The position numbers and the translations under genes are program-made. Source: Thermalbibacter longus (lineage in GTDB: Bacteria > Chloroflexota > Chloroflexia > Thermomicrobiales > Thermomicrobiaceae). Taken from it: a stretch of 64,000 nt of DNA. Shown in pieces: positions 43,857-51,818 of this stretch (the stretch's first letter is position 1; every line of letters begins with the position of its first letter). The stretch spans positions 62,001 through 126,000 of the forward strand of contig NZ_JAMSLR010000006.1 in assembly GCF_023806485.1 (NCBI RefSeq), given 5' to 3'. The notes under the pieces were generated by a model, which was not told the DNA's origin, did no database searches, and saw nothing but the letters and a program-made list of their open reading frames with translations.

Positions 43857-46109
43857 TCAGTCCGCCGGCTGGCTGAGCGCGGCTCTCACCGGGCGCCCGG
43901 CCATCTGCGGCGCTGGCTCGGGCAGCGAGACCACGTAGGCCGTCGAGATATGCGGGATGGTGAGGATCTCGGCTAGCGCCTCCTCGGGGATCGGGTCGTC
44001 GACGTTGAGCACCATGATGGCTTCGCCCCCGCGCTGGTGCCGGCCGACCTGCATCCCGGCGATGTTGACCTCGTAGCGACCCAGGATGGTTCCGATCTGC
44101 CCCACGATCCCCGGACGATCCCGGTGGTGCGTGATGAGCATGTGCCCGGCCAGCGGCCGCTCCAGTGAGAAGCGATCCACCTCCATGATGCCGGCGTCCT
44201 TGCGATCCCAGCGCACGGTCACGTGGTGGGGCGACTCGCCGTCGACCTCGAAGCTGAACTCCGGGATCGCTGCCGCGCTCGAGTCGAAGCGCACGCTGAC
44301 GAGCAGGTTCAGCTCGGCAGCCACGAGCCTCGCGTTGACCGGCGTCACCCGGCGATCTGACCAGCGGCGGAGCGCTGAGCTGAGCGCCGCCGCTGTGACG
44401 TGCTCGGCCACGTCAGGCGCGACCTGCCCCCGCACTGTCACGGCGAACGTGCTCGGACGGTTGGGTTGGAGGACGGCGATCAGGTGCCCGGCCGCGTCGG
44501 CTACCTGAGTGAGCCGCAGCAGCTCCGGCGCGCGCAGCGAGGCCGCGGGCAGGTTGACCGCGTTCGGGACGATCTCGCCACGCAGAGCAGCCAGTGTGGT
44601 CGTGCTGATAATCTCGCCGACAGCCTCCAGGGCCTCCCGGCTGGAGCCCCCGATGTGCGGCGTGAGGACAACGTTAGGCAGGCCGAAGAGCGGGCTGGCG
44701 TAGGCAGGCTCCTCTGGGAAGACATCGATGCCGGCGGCGGCCACGTGCCCGCGCTGGAGGGCCTCCGCCAGCGCCACCGGATCGACGACTTCGCCGCGGG
44801 CACAGTTGATGACGATCGCCCCGGGCCGGAGCCGGGCGATCGCATCGGCATCGAGCATGTGGTGCGTCTCCGGGGTCGCTGGGACGTGGAAGGTGATGAT
44901 GTCGACATTCTCGAGCAACGTCTCGTAGTCGACCGGCTCCACGCCGAGCTGAGCGAACCGCTCGCGCGTGATGTACGGGTCGTAGCCGAGGAGCCGAACC
45001 TCGAAGGCGCGCAGGCGCTGCGCGACCACCGACCCGACGCGCCCCAGCCCGACGATGCCGACCGTCTTGCCCTTGAGGTCGAAAGGCTTGAAGCGCTTGC
45101 GCTCCCAGCGGCCGGCGTGCGTGCTGGCGTTGGCCTCGGGCACGCAGCGGGCGATGGCCAGCATCAGCGCGATGGTGTGCTCGCCGGCTGAGACCGCGTT
45201 CGCGCCAGGCGCGTTGAGGACGAGGATCCCTGCCTGGGTAGCCGCCTCGAGGTCGATATTGTCGACTCCGCTTCCAGCGCGGGCGATGACCCGAAGCCTT
45301 GGAGCAGCCGCCAGTACCTCGCGCGTCACCAGCGTCTCGCTGCGCACGATCAGCGCATCGGCGTCCTGGACGGCCTTCAGCAGCGCCGCGCGGTCTCGCC
45401 CGTCGATGTCGACGATATCGGCTTCTGCCGCCAGCCGCTGGCGCGCCTTCTCATCGATCAGGTCACTGATGACGATGCGCCTGCGTCGTGGCTCGGCATC
45501 TTCGGGCTCGTGCCAGCGGGCGTTCGCCTGGGGAAGCACAGGCCCGATCTCACCGGCCAGGCTGAGGATCCGCTCGATCGCCTGTGCCAGATCCGGTACC
45601 CGGACGACGAGAGGTGACTCATCGGCCGGGGCAGGCTCGCTGCTGAGGAGGAAACAGGTGATGCCGGCACGGGCGTAGCACGTCGCGTGGCGCAGGCTGT
45701 CCTCGATCGCGTGCGTCACACCCAGGGCGCGCGCGACTTCGACCTTGTCGTCGGCGAACTCGATCCGGCAGGCCGGGAAGCGATGACGGCGGAGCCAGTC
45801 CTCGGCTACCGCCCGGGAGCGAGCTGGCCGAGCAGTCACGATCCAGACGTTCTCGGCGCCGAGAGTATCGAGTAGTCGCTGCAGCAGCTCTTGCGCCCGC
45901 GGGGCGGCCTCTAGCAGGCTGGCCGGGCCGCCTGGCCCGTAGACCCACTCGCGAACCGCATCGGGCACGTTACAGCCGGCCGAGTCGACGAAGGCATGGT
46001 CGGGGAGTTGCATCCCCAGCGCCCGATTCGCCGCCTGGGCGAGTGGCGCCGGGTGTTCGGTCAATACACCGTCAAGATCGAGCGCGAGCCGGATCGTTAG
46101 CTTCTCCAC
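43857..46109 (-). CDS. serA: HAD-phosphatase-like domain fused to D-3-phosphoglycerate dehydrogenase
   Basis: About 750 residues. The first 200 or so form a HAD-like domain with LALDLDGVLTEHP (nucleophile Asp), VTARPARSR, and the late acidic pair ADDKVE and IEDSLRHA. From about residue 215 a full long-type SerA follows: IVRSETLVTREVL, RAGSGVDNIDLEA, the NAD motif VGIVGLGRVGSVVAQ, NCARGEVVDPVALAEAL, LTPHIGGSSREA, an intervening domain and a C-terminal ACT domain (HHRDRPGIVGQIGTILG). It oxidises 3-phosphoglycerate, the first step of serine synthesis; the HAD part is an unusual fusion. Start is GTG 46109, with GGAGGG six bases upstream; a longer start at 46133 is less likely. Confidence 0.9.
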   Translation of the reverse strand: MEKLTIRLALDLDGVLTEHPAPLAQAANRALGMQLPDHAFVDSAGCNVPDAVREWVYGPGGPASLLEAAPRAQELLQRLLDTLGAENVWIVTARPARSRAVAEDWLRRHRFPACRIEFADDKVEVARALGVTHAIEDSLRHATCYARAGITCFLLSSEPAPADESPLVVRVPDLAQAIERILSLAGEIGPVLPQANARWHEPEDAEPRRRRIVISDLIDEKARQRLAAEADIVDIDGRDRAALLKAVQDADALIVRSETLVTREVLAAAPRLRVIARAGSGVDNIDLEAATQAGILVLNAPGANAVSAGEHTIALMLAIARCVPEANASTHAGRWERKRFKPFDLKGKTVGIVGLGRVGSVVAQRLRAFEVRLLGYDPYITRERFAQLGVEPVDYETLLENVDIITFHVPATPETHHMLDADAIARLRPGAIVINCARGEVVDPVALAEALQRGHVAAAGIDVFPEEPAYASPLFGLPNVVLTPHIGGSSREALEAVGEIISTTTLAALRGEIVPNAVNLPAASLRAPELLRLTQVADAAGHLIAVLQPNRPSTFAVTVRGQVAPDVAEHVTAAALSSALRRWSDRRVTPVNARLVAAELNLLVSVRFDSSAAAIPEFSFEVDGESPHHVTVRWDRKDAGIMEVDRFSLERPLAGHMLITHHRDRPGIVGQIGTILGRYEVNIAGMQVGRHQRGGEAIMVLNVDDPIPEEALAEILTIPHISTAYVVSLPEPAPQMAGRPVRAALSQPAD

Positions 46110-46278
46110 GTTGTTCCCTCCGGTCCAGTACATCCTTGACGATCAGGTCCGGGAACCCCGGACGGCGACTGGATCCGGAGGGACTACTGGCGCCGCGACC
46201 GGAGCTGGAGGAGGCCGACCACGATCCGCTGAGCGACGTGCGGGCGGGCAGCGAGACATGGAACCGGTGGCGGTGCAT
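46072..46278 (-). CDS. Serine-rich upstream ORF, candidate serA leader peptide
   Basis: A 68-codon ORF starting with ATG 46278, five bases after a perfect AAGGAGG and so with one of the best ribosome-binding sites in the window. Residues 9-37 contain 14 serines, including four in a row. It ends at 46072, inside the next gene and in another frame. The codons for Pro33-Ser34-Gly35-Ser36-Ser37 are the strand that can pair with the serA ribosome-binding site. Serine codons placed before a serine-synthesis gene suggest a leader peptide sensing charged tRNA-Ser. Caution: GC-rich non-coding frames often look Ser/Arg-rich, so the start signal and pairing carry more weight than composition. Confidence 0.55.
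   Translation of the reverse strand: MHRHRFHVSLPARTSLSGSWSASSSSGRGASSPSGSSRRPGFPDLIVKDVLDRREQRGEANDPARARS
46116..46182 (-). promoter_or_regulatory. Stem-loop that can sequester the serA ribosome-binding site
   Basis: On the transcript, CCCUCCGGAUCCAGU (46182-46168) can pair with ACUGGACCGGAGGG (46129-46116), giving 14 base pairs with one bulged A. The second strand contains the serA Shine-Dalgarno sequence GGAGGG. Between the arms lies a further perfect 7-bp hairpin with a 3-nt loop (46147-46163). Folding would hide the start signal; a ribosome on the upstream serine-rich ORF would open it. Confidence 0.7.
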
Positions 46279-46337
46279 TCGATCCTCCTTGCGGTCGTCC
46301 AGACGATGCGCCAGTAGCGCGCTCATCCTTGACGATC
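46131..46337 (-). repeat. Exact 14-bp direct repeat in the serA leader
   Basis: GATCGTCAAGGATG (minus strand) occurs at 46144-46131, in the loop next to the serA start, and at 46337-46324, near the predicted 5' end of the transcript. Each copy carries an AAGGATG start-like signal. Two exact copies 193 bp apart are unlikely by chance and suggest a duplicated regulatory element. Confidence 0.7.
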
Positions 46338-46354
46338 GGCAATTGTCGAGCCGG

Positions 46355-46384
46355 AGTATAGCCGATTTCCTCCCCGCTGGCCAA
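46355..46384 (-). promoter_or_regulatory. Predicted sigma-70-type promoter for the serA leader
   Basis: Minus strand: TTGGCC at 46384-46379, an 18-bp spacer, then TATACT at 46360-46355. The -10 is near-perfect, the -35 moderate. Transcription would begin near 46348, giving a leader of about 240 nt before the serA start. Confidence 0.55.
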
Positions 46385-46439
46385 GTGAGTCGTGCAGCCT
46401 CGCGGGGGCCGGCTCAGTCTGCTCCGCCTCATGGACAGG

Positions 46440-46898
46440 TCAACGCCTGCTGGTGATCGACTGAACCCAGGTTGCGCCCGCTCGCCGAGCGCTCGCGGCC
46501 AGACGCTGATCTGCGCACCAGAGTTCAGCCCCCAACTCCTCGGCGAGCGCGAGGTAGAAGGCGTCGTAGGCCCGCCGTTGCTCGAGTCGCGTGGCCCATT
46601 CAAACGCAGCGCGCGTTTGCTCAGGTGTCATCGGCAGGAGCTCTACCTCCAACGCCAGCAGGTCGTGTAACGCGCGACGGCCTTCTTCCAGGGAGATGGC
46701 GCCAGTGTGCACGAGCGCCCGCAGTGCCGATGCGCTATCAGCCAACCAGAGTATCGGCGCCACCACCCTCGCCCTCTCGCGCCGCCACTGGATCAGCAAA
46801 TCGAGCGGGTCAACGCGAGAGACGACCGGCACCACGACGCAGATCGCGAGGCTGGCGTCAACGACGATCGTCCGTCGAGCCGGCCAAGATGTCTGCAT
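46440..46898 (-). CDS. PIN-domain protein (VapC-like toxin)
   Basis: A 152-residue PIN-fold protein, probably a ribonuclease toxin. The first catalytic Asp is in IVVDASLAIC; later acidic positions are in RRAYDAFYLALAEELGAEL and CADQRLAASA. The usual second acidic residue (often in an LxxEV helix) is replaced by LADSASALRAL, where Asp may serve. The ATG at 46898 is preferred; its start overlaps the antitoxin gene by 41 bp, the usual toxin-antitoxin coupling. It lies about 50 bp upstream of the serA promoter. Confidence 0.82.
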   Translation of the reverse strand: MQTSWPARRTIVVDASLAICVVVPVVSRVDPLDLLIQWRRERARVVAPILWLADSASALRALVHTGAISLEEGRRALHDLLALEVELLPMTPEQTRAAFEWATRLEQRRAYDAFYLALAEELGAELWCADQRLAASARRAGATWVQSITSRR

Positions 46899-47184
46899 CG
46901 TGCTCCTCCCGCTCCGCCGCGACGAGTGCCGCAATGTCGATATCGAGCGGCACGCCACCGCGACGCTCGAGTACCGCCTGCCGGTGCTGACGGATCCGCT
47001 CGAGGGCGGCCATTTGCCGTGCCAGGATCACGTCGGCAGCCTGATCCCGCTGAGCCAGGTGCTCGCGAACCAGCTCCCTCAGCAGCTCGGACAGGCTGCG
47101 CCCCTCTAGCCGGGCCAGCTCGACCAGTGCTCGATACTGCTCCGGCTCCAGCAGAATCTGCGTCCGGTGCATCCGCTGCCTCAC
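46858..47184 (-). CDS. Ribbon-helix-helix antitoxin (VapB-like)
   Basis: A 108-residue protein with an N-terminal CopG/ribbon-helix-helix DNA-binding unit (HRTQILLEPEQYRALVELAR followed by LEGRSLSELLRELVREHL) and a charged C-terminal part that would wrap the PIN toxin. It represses its own operon and neutralises the toxin in known systems. Start is either GTG 47184 or ATG 47172. It is the first gene of the pair. Confidence 0.85.
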   Translation of the reverse strand: MRQRMHRTQILLEPEQYRALVELARLEGRSLSELLRELVREHLAQRDQAADVILARQMAALERIRQHRQAVLERRGGVPLDIDIAALVAAEREEHDADILAGSTDDRR

Positions 47185-47369
47185 GCTCTCACCCCTAGTG
47201 GTGTATACATCTCCATTTCAACACCGATTGTACGGAGCGGTCGTGAGCAAGGTGAGCGAGTAGCCCGCGCCTGGAGACAGGGAAGCGACCGACAGGCCAG
47301 AACGGGCCCTGGAGCTCACGAGCAATCCATAAAGCCGGGCTAGCCTTCACCGTTCCGCGCCTTGACTGA

Positions 47370-47398
47370 TTGACACCGGTCGGGTCGCTGACTATGCT
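47370..47398 (+). promoter_or_regulatory. Predicted promoter of the E1 dehydrogenase operon
   Basis: TTGACA at 47370-47375, a 17-bp spacer and TATGCT at 47393-47398 form a near-consensus sigma-70-type promoter. A start near 47405 leaves about 53 nt before the E1 alpha start codon. Confidence 0.75.
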
Positions 47399-47457
47399 GG
47401 GGGTAGAGCCCGGCTACAACGCAAGAGCGGTGTCCACGCCAGCGAGGGAGGTGAGGC

Positions 47458-48495
47458 ATGTGGAAACCGGAGCCGAGTCTTGCGGATCTCCAGTACCTCG
47501 TCGAGAAAGCTGGCCTGACCCGCGACGCGCTCCTCTCCGCCTACCGCCAGATGTGCCTGATCCGCCACTTCGAGGAGACCATCGCTGACCGTTACTACAT
47601 CGGCAAGACCCCGGAGTTCAACATGGCGGCCGGGCCGATTCGGGGTGAGATGCACCTGGCGGTCGGGCAGGAGGCGGTCGCGGTCGGCGTCTGCTCGCTG
47701 CTGGAGGCTGAGGACGTGGTGGTGAGCACTCACCGGCCTCACCACCATGCGCTCGCCAAAGGCGTCGACCCGAGCAAGCTGGCGGCCGAGATCTTCGGCA
47801 AGCAGACCGGCCTCTGCCGCGGCAAAGGCGGCCACATGCACCTGTTCGACAAGGAGAAGAACTTCTCCTGCAGCGGCATCGTGGGTGCCTCCTTTCCCCA
47901 GGCAGCCGGCGCCGCCTTCGCCTTCCGGCAGCGCGGCCAGCGGAACGTCGCGGTCGCGTTCTCCGGTGAAGGCGCGGCCAACCACGGCACCTTCACCGAG
48001 ACGCTCAACGCGGCGGTGCTCTGGCAGCTCCCGTTGATCATCGTCGTCGAGGACAACATGTATGCCGACTCCACGCCCAAGTGGGCGGCGCTCTCCCAAC
48101 CGCACCAGTTCCAGCGGGCGCTGGGCTACAACGTGCCCGCGTATCTGGTCGACGGCATGGACGTAATCGACGTCTACCGCGCGGCGCGGGCGGCGATCCA
48201 GCGGGCGCGCGAGGGCCAGGGGCCGGCGCTGATCGAGGCCGTCTGCTACCGCTATCGCGGGCACTTCGAGGGTGATGCCGAGGAGTACCGGACGAAAGAG
48301 GAAGTCGAGCTCTGGCGCGCGCTCGATCCGATCCCGCGCCTCGGGAACCGGCTCAAGAAGCTGGGCTGGGCCGACGACGCGACGCTGGAGGCGCTCCGCG
48401 CGGAGGCGCAGCGCGCCGTCGAGCAGGCAGTGGCCTTCGCTGAGCAGAGCCCGCTACCGGATCCGGCTGAAGCACTGACGGGGGTGTTCCGATGA
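47458..48495 (+). CDS. Thiamine-pyrophosphate-dependent dehydrogenase E1 component, alpha subunit
   Basis: A 345-residue alpha subunit of a pyruvate, acetoin or branched-chain 2-oxo acid dehydrogenase. The TPP-binding motif runs from GEGAANHGTFTETLNAA to VVEDN. The phosphorylation-loop-like region GKGGHMHLF and STHRPHHHALAKG match the family. It decarboxylates the 2-oxo acid and passes the acyl group to the lipoyl arm of E2. The substrate cannot be fixed by eye, and no E2 or E3 gene is in the window. AGGGAGGTGAGGC precedes the start. It overlaps the beta subunit by 4 bp. Confidence 0.93.
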   Translation: MWKPEPSLADLQYLVEKAGLTRDALLSAYRQMCLIRHFEETIADRYYIGKTPEFNMAAGPIRGEMHLAVGQEAVAVGVCSLLEAEDVVVSTHRPHHHALAKGVDPSKLAAEIFGKQTGLCRGKGGHMHLFDKEKNFSCSGIVGASFPQAAGAAFAFRQRGQRNVAVAFSGEGAANHGTFTETLNAAVLWQLPLIIVVEDNMYADSTPKWAALSQPHQFQRALGYNVPAYLVDGMDVIDVYRAARAAIQRAREGQGPALIEAVCYRYRGHFEGDAEEYRTKEEVELWRALDPIPRLGNRLKKLGWADDATLEALRAEAQRAVEQAVAFAEQSPLPDPAEALTGVFR

Positions 48496-49511
48496 GGACG
48501 ATGAAAGGGATCGCCTTCGCGATCGCCGAGGCCATCGACCAGGAGATGGCCGAGCGGCAAGACATCGTGGTGCTGGGCGAGGACGTCACCTACTGGGGCG
48601 CCGTCTTCGGCTTCACCATGGGCCTCCACCAGAAGTATGGCCGTGACCGCGTGGTGGACACTCCGATCACCGAGCAGACGTTCTTCGGCATGGCCGTCGG
48701 TGCGGCGGCCGTCGGGATGCACCCGGTGGTCTCGCTCATGTTCGTCGACTTCCTCGGCGCCGGCTTCGACCAGATGTACAACCACATGGCCAAGAACCAC
48801 TACATGTCCGGCGGCCAGTTCGCCATGCCGGTCACGGTGCTCACCGCGATCGGCGGCGGCTACGGCGACGCCGAGCAGCACTCGCAGGTGCTCTATGGCC
48901 TGTTCGCTCACGTGCCGGGGTTCAAGGTCGTCGTGCCCTCGACGGCCTACGACGCCAAGGGGCTCACCATCAGCGCGCTGCGCGACCAGAATCCGGTGGT
49001 CATCTTCGGCCACAAGCTGCTGACCGGCCTGCCCTTCTTGCCGTTCGAAGGCGAGGAGGAGGAAGTCCCCGAAGAGCGCTACACGGTCGAGTTCGGCAAA
49101 GCCGCGGTGCGCCGCGAGGGCTCTGACCTCACGATGGTCAGCGCTGGGCTCATGGTGCACCGCTGCCTGCGTGCCGCCGAGCGGCTGGCGCAGGACGGCG
49201 TCGCCGCCGAGGTGATCGACGTGCGCACGCTGGTGCCGCTGGACGCCGACACCCTCGTCGCGTCGGCCCGGAAGACCGGGCGCGTGCTGATCGTGGACGA
49301 GGACTACCGCAGCTACGGCATGACCGGCGAGCTGGCCTTCCGGATCCAGGAGGGCGCGTTCGACGCGTTGAAGTCCCCGATCCGCCGGCTGGCTGTGCCC
49401 GACGTGCCGATCCCGTTCTCGGAGCCGCTCGAGCGCGCGGTCATCCCGAGCGTGGATCGGATCTACGAGGAGGCTCGGGCGCTGGTCGGCGCGCCGGCTC
49501 GCACCGCGTAG
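48492..49511 (+). CDS. Thiamine-pyrophosphate-dependent dehydrogenase E1 component, beta subunit
   Basis: A 339-residue beta subunit that completes the E1 heterotetramer with the gene just upstream (ATGA overlap). Family features are MAERQDIVVLGEDVTYWG, RVVDTPITEQTFFGMAVGAA, HSQVLYGLFAHVPGFKVVVP, the transketolase C-terminal domain starting EGSDLTMVSAGLMVH, and EVIDVRTLVPLDADTLVAS. It contributes part of the TPP site at the interface. A hairpin at 49530-49559 probably ends the operon. Confidence 0.94.
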   Translation: MRTMKGIAFAIAEAIDQEMAERQDIVVLGEDVTYWGAVFGFTMGLHQKYGRDRVVDTPITEQTFFGMAVGAAAVGMHPVVSLMFVDFLGAGFDQMYNHMAKNHYMSGGQFAMPVTVLTAIGGGYGDAEQHSQVLYGLFAHVPGFKVVVPSTAYDAKGLTISALRDQNPVVIFGHKLLTGLPFLPFEGEEEEVPEERYTVEFGKAAVRREGSDLTMVSAGLMVHRCLRAAERLAQDGVAAEVIDVRTLVPLDADTLVASARKTGRVLIVDEDYRSYGMTGELAFRIQEGAFDALKSPIRRLAVPDVPIPFSEPLERAVIPSVDRIYEEARALVGAPARTA

Positions 49512-49529
49512 GATCCGGCAAGAAAGCGC

Positions 49530-49559
49530 GAGGGGCGACCACGTTGCCGGTCGCCCCTC
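49530..49559. terminator. Hairpin between convergent operons, GTAGGGGCGACC-family repeat
   Basis: An 11-bp stem (GAGGGGCGACC and complement) with an 8-nt loop starts 18 bp after the E1 beta stop and ends 26 bp before the universal-stress gene stop on the other strand. It can serve as a terminator for both. It belongs to the same family as the palindrome at 2431-2458. Confidence 0.7.
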
Positions 49560-49584
49560 CGCTTCCTTGTTGTTCCGGCCTGAA

Positions 49585-50460
49585 TCAACCGTTCTCCTCC
49601 GGCTCCGCCGGGCGCACCAGCATGACCGGGGCGTTGCCCTCGCGGAGCACATGCTCGGCGACGCTGCCGAAGATGACCCGGCTGAGCCCACCGCGTCCAT
49701 GCGTGGCCATCACCACCAGATCCGGCTGGCGCTCCCGCTCGAACGCGAGAAGCTGCTCGATCGCCAGCCCCTCGAGCACATGACTCTCCACCCGGACTCC
49801 CTCGGCGCGCAGCCGCTCGGCCAACTCGTTCAGGTAGTTCGAGGCGTCATCGATCATCTGCTGGGCAATCTCGGCGAGTACCTCTCCTGAGGCGGCGGCC
49901 TGCGCATGAGTGCCGAGCAGCGCGTAGATCTCGGGAGTCTCGACGACGCGCACCAGGTGCAGCTCGGCGTCGAACCGCCTGGCGAGCTCGACGGCGTAGG
50001 GCAGGGCTGCCTCGGCGAGCGGCGAGCCATCGAGCGGTACCATAATGCTGCGAACCTCGCCCAGCGCGCGCTGGGGAAGCCCAGAGCGGATCAGCAGCAC
50101 CGGTACCCCCGCCCCACGGACGACGCGGTCGGCGACGCTCCCGTACAACCAACGTCCTAGCCCGCCGCGCCCGTGCGTGGTCATCACGATAATCGGGTCG
50201 GCCAGCTCCTGGGCCAGGTCGATGATCTCGGCAGCCGGATGGCCGTATCGCACGCTGAGCTGGACGCGGTCTCCGAGTTGCCCGGCCAGACGCGAGAGAT
50301 ACTCGCGCGCTTCGGCGGCCTCGTCTGGTGGCGCGTCGATCGGCACCACCCGGACGAGATGGAGAACCGCGCCCGTCCTCTCGGCGATCCCCTTCGCGTT
50401 CGGAAGCGCCTCCTCCGCCAGCTCCGAGCCATCGAGCGGGATCAGTACCGTGCCGAACAT
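49585..50460 (-). CDS. Tandem universal stress protein
   Basis: A 291-residue protein with two UspA domains. Each opens with IPLDGS or VPLDGS and ends with an ATP-binding loop, THGRGGLGRWLYGSVADRVV in domain 1 and THGRGGLSRVIFGSVAEHVL in domain 2 (G-2x-G-9x-G-S type), so both are likely to bind ATP. These proteins support survival under stress. ATG 50460 is preferred, with GGGAG six bases upstream; ATG 50466 is possible. Convergent with the E1 operon. Confidence 0.92.
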   Translation of the reverse strand: MFGTVLIPLDGSELAEEALPNAKGIAERTGAVLHLVRVVPIDAPPDEAAEAREYLSRLAGQLGDRVQLSVRYGHPAAEIIDLAQELADPIIVMTTHGRGGLGRWLYGSVADRVVRGAGVPVLLIRSGLPQRALGEVRSIMVPLDGSPLAEAALPYAVELARRFDAELHLVRVVETPEIYALLGTHAQAAASGEVLAEIAQQMIDDASNYLNELAERLRAEGVRVESHVLEGLAIEQLLAFERERQPDLVVMATHGRGGLSRVIFGSVAEHVLREGNAPVMLVRPAEPEENG

Positions 50461-50632
50461 CGTCATCTCCCGTCGCTTCCGTCTAAGCCGATCTTCTCGT
50501 AGCATGGTACCATGTCGACGCTTCTGCTCTCGGAAGAGCGCGTCATCAGGACGGCTCGCTCGAGTCTGGTAGCCTTCGAGCCACGTCGTGGTCGCTCGGC
50601 GATGAAGCAGCGGCGGGTAGTGGGAGGGAACG

Positions 50633-51700
50633 ATGGCACAGAGCACGGTGCGCGTCCCGGTATCGGCGCTCGGAGCGTTCGTCAACGACGTCTTCCTTCA
50701 CCTCGGTGCGAGCGAGGAGGAGTCCCGGATCACGACCGAGGTCTTGATCGCTGCCGATATCCGCGGCATCGACTCGCACGGCATCGCTCGACTGCGCTAC
50801 TACGTCAATCGAGTCCGGAGAGGGCTCGTCAACCTACGCCCGAACTTCAGGGTCATCACCGAAACTCCCTCCACCGTCGCCTTCGACGCCGACAATGGCC
50901 TGGGCCATCCGGCAGCCTATCGCGCTATGCGTCGCTGTATCGAGAAGGCCAAGGAAACGGGCCTCTGCATGGCGACGGTTCGCCAGAGTAACCACTTCGG
51001 CATCGCCGGCTACTACGCGACCATGGCGCTCGAGGAGCCGGGACTTTGCGGCCTCGCGATGACGAACGCGACGCCGCTCGTCGTGCCGACGAACGCTCGA
51101 GAGCCGTACTTGAGTACGGCGCCGATTGCCGTCGCCATCCCGGCCGGCAAGGAGCGCCCCTTCGTGCTCGATATGGCGACCAGCACGGTTGCCTGGGGCA
51201 AGATCGAGAATGCCCAGCGCGCTGAGAAGCCGATCCCAGCCGGCTGGGCGCTCGACCGCAACGGGGAAGTCACGACCGATCCGTTCGCCGCAGTCGCCCT
51301 GACGCCGCTGGGCGCGTTCCCTGAGCTCTGTAGCCACAAGGGGTATGGTCTCGCGCTCTTCGTCGAGGTACTCTGCGGGCAGCTCGCCGGCGCCGCCTGG
51401 GCGAGGTACGTGTCCGGCTCGCGGGGCGAGGCCCGTCCATCGAACACCGGGCACGCGTTCATGGCCTGGCGCATCGACGCCTTCCGCCCGCTCGACGAGT
51501 TTCTGGCTCATATGGACGAGATGCTGCACGAGCTGCGTACCGCTGAGCCGGTCGCCGGAGCCGAGCGCGTGCTCGTGCCGGGGGATCCTGAGTTCGAGGC
51601 GGAAGCCGACCGGCGGGCCAACGGGATCCCGGTGCACCCGAAGGTTCTTCAGGATCTGCGGGCGCTGGCGAACGAGCTCGGGGTACCAGCCGCGTTCTGA
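50633..51700 (+). CDS. Malate/L-lactate/ureidoglycolate dehydrogenase family (LDH2) oxidoreductase
   Basis: A 355-residue NAD(P)-dependent dehydrogenase of the type II malate/lactate family, unrelated to Rossmann-fold LDH. It shows ADIRGIDSHGIARLRYYVNR with the catalytic His, DNGLGHPAAYRAM, RQSNHFGIAGYYATMA, LDMATSTVAWGKIE, and the late HKGYGLALFVEVLCGQLAGA. Members act on malate, lactate, sulfolactate or ureidoglycolate; the substrate here is undecided. ATG 50633 follows GGGAGGGAACG. Divergent from the stress-protein gene. Confidence 0.92.
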   Translation: MAQSTVRVPVSALGAFVNDVFLHLGASEEESRITTEVLIAADIRGIDSHGIARLRYYVNRVRRGLVNLRPNFRVITETPSTVAFDADNGLGHPAAYRAMRRCIEKAKETGLCMATVRQSNHFGIAGYYATMALEEPGLCGLAMTNATPLVVPTNAREPYLSTAPIAVAIPAGKERPFVLDMATSTVAWGKIENAQRAEKPIPAGWALDRNGEVTTDPFAAVALTPLGAFPELCSHKGYGLALFVEVLCGQLAGAAWARYVSGSRGEARPSNTGHAFMAWRIDAFRPLDEFLAHMDEMLHELRTAEPVAGAERVLVPGDPEFEAEADRRANGIPVHPKVLQDLRALANELGVPAAF

Positions 51701-51818
51701 ACCGCGAGCCCGTGCACAGAGTCCGGACCAGTACGCATTGCGAGCGGTTATGGTTTGATTGGCCTCACGGCTCCGCCGGGTGAGCTGATCCGTTCACCGG
51801 TCACCTGGAGGTGCGCCC

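Noticed and set aside
50503-50514. 12-bp palindrome CATGGTACCATG upstream of the universal stress gene
   Set aside because: Perfect but short, with no second copy or promoter context; likely chance.
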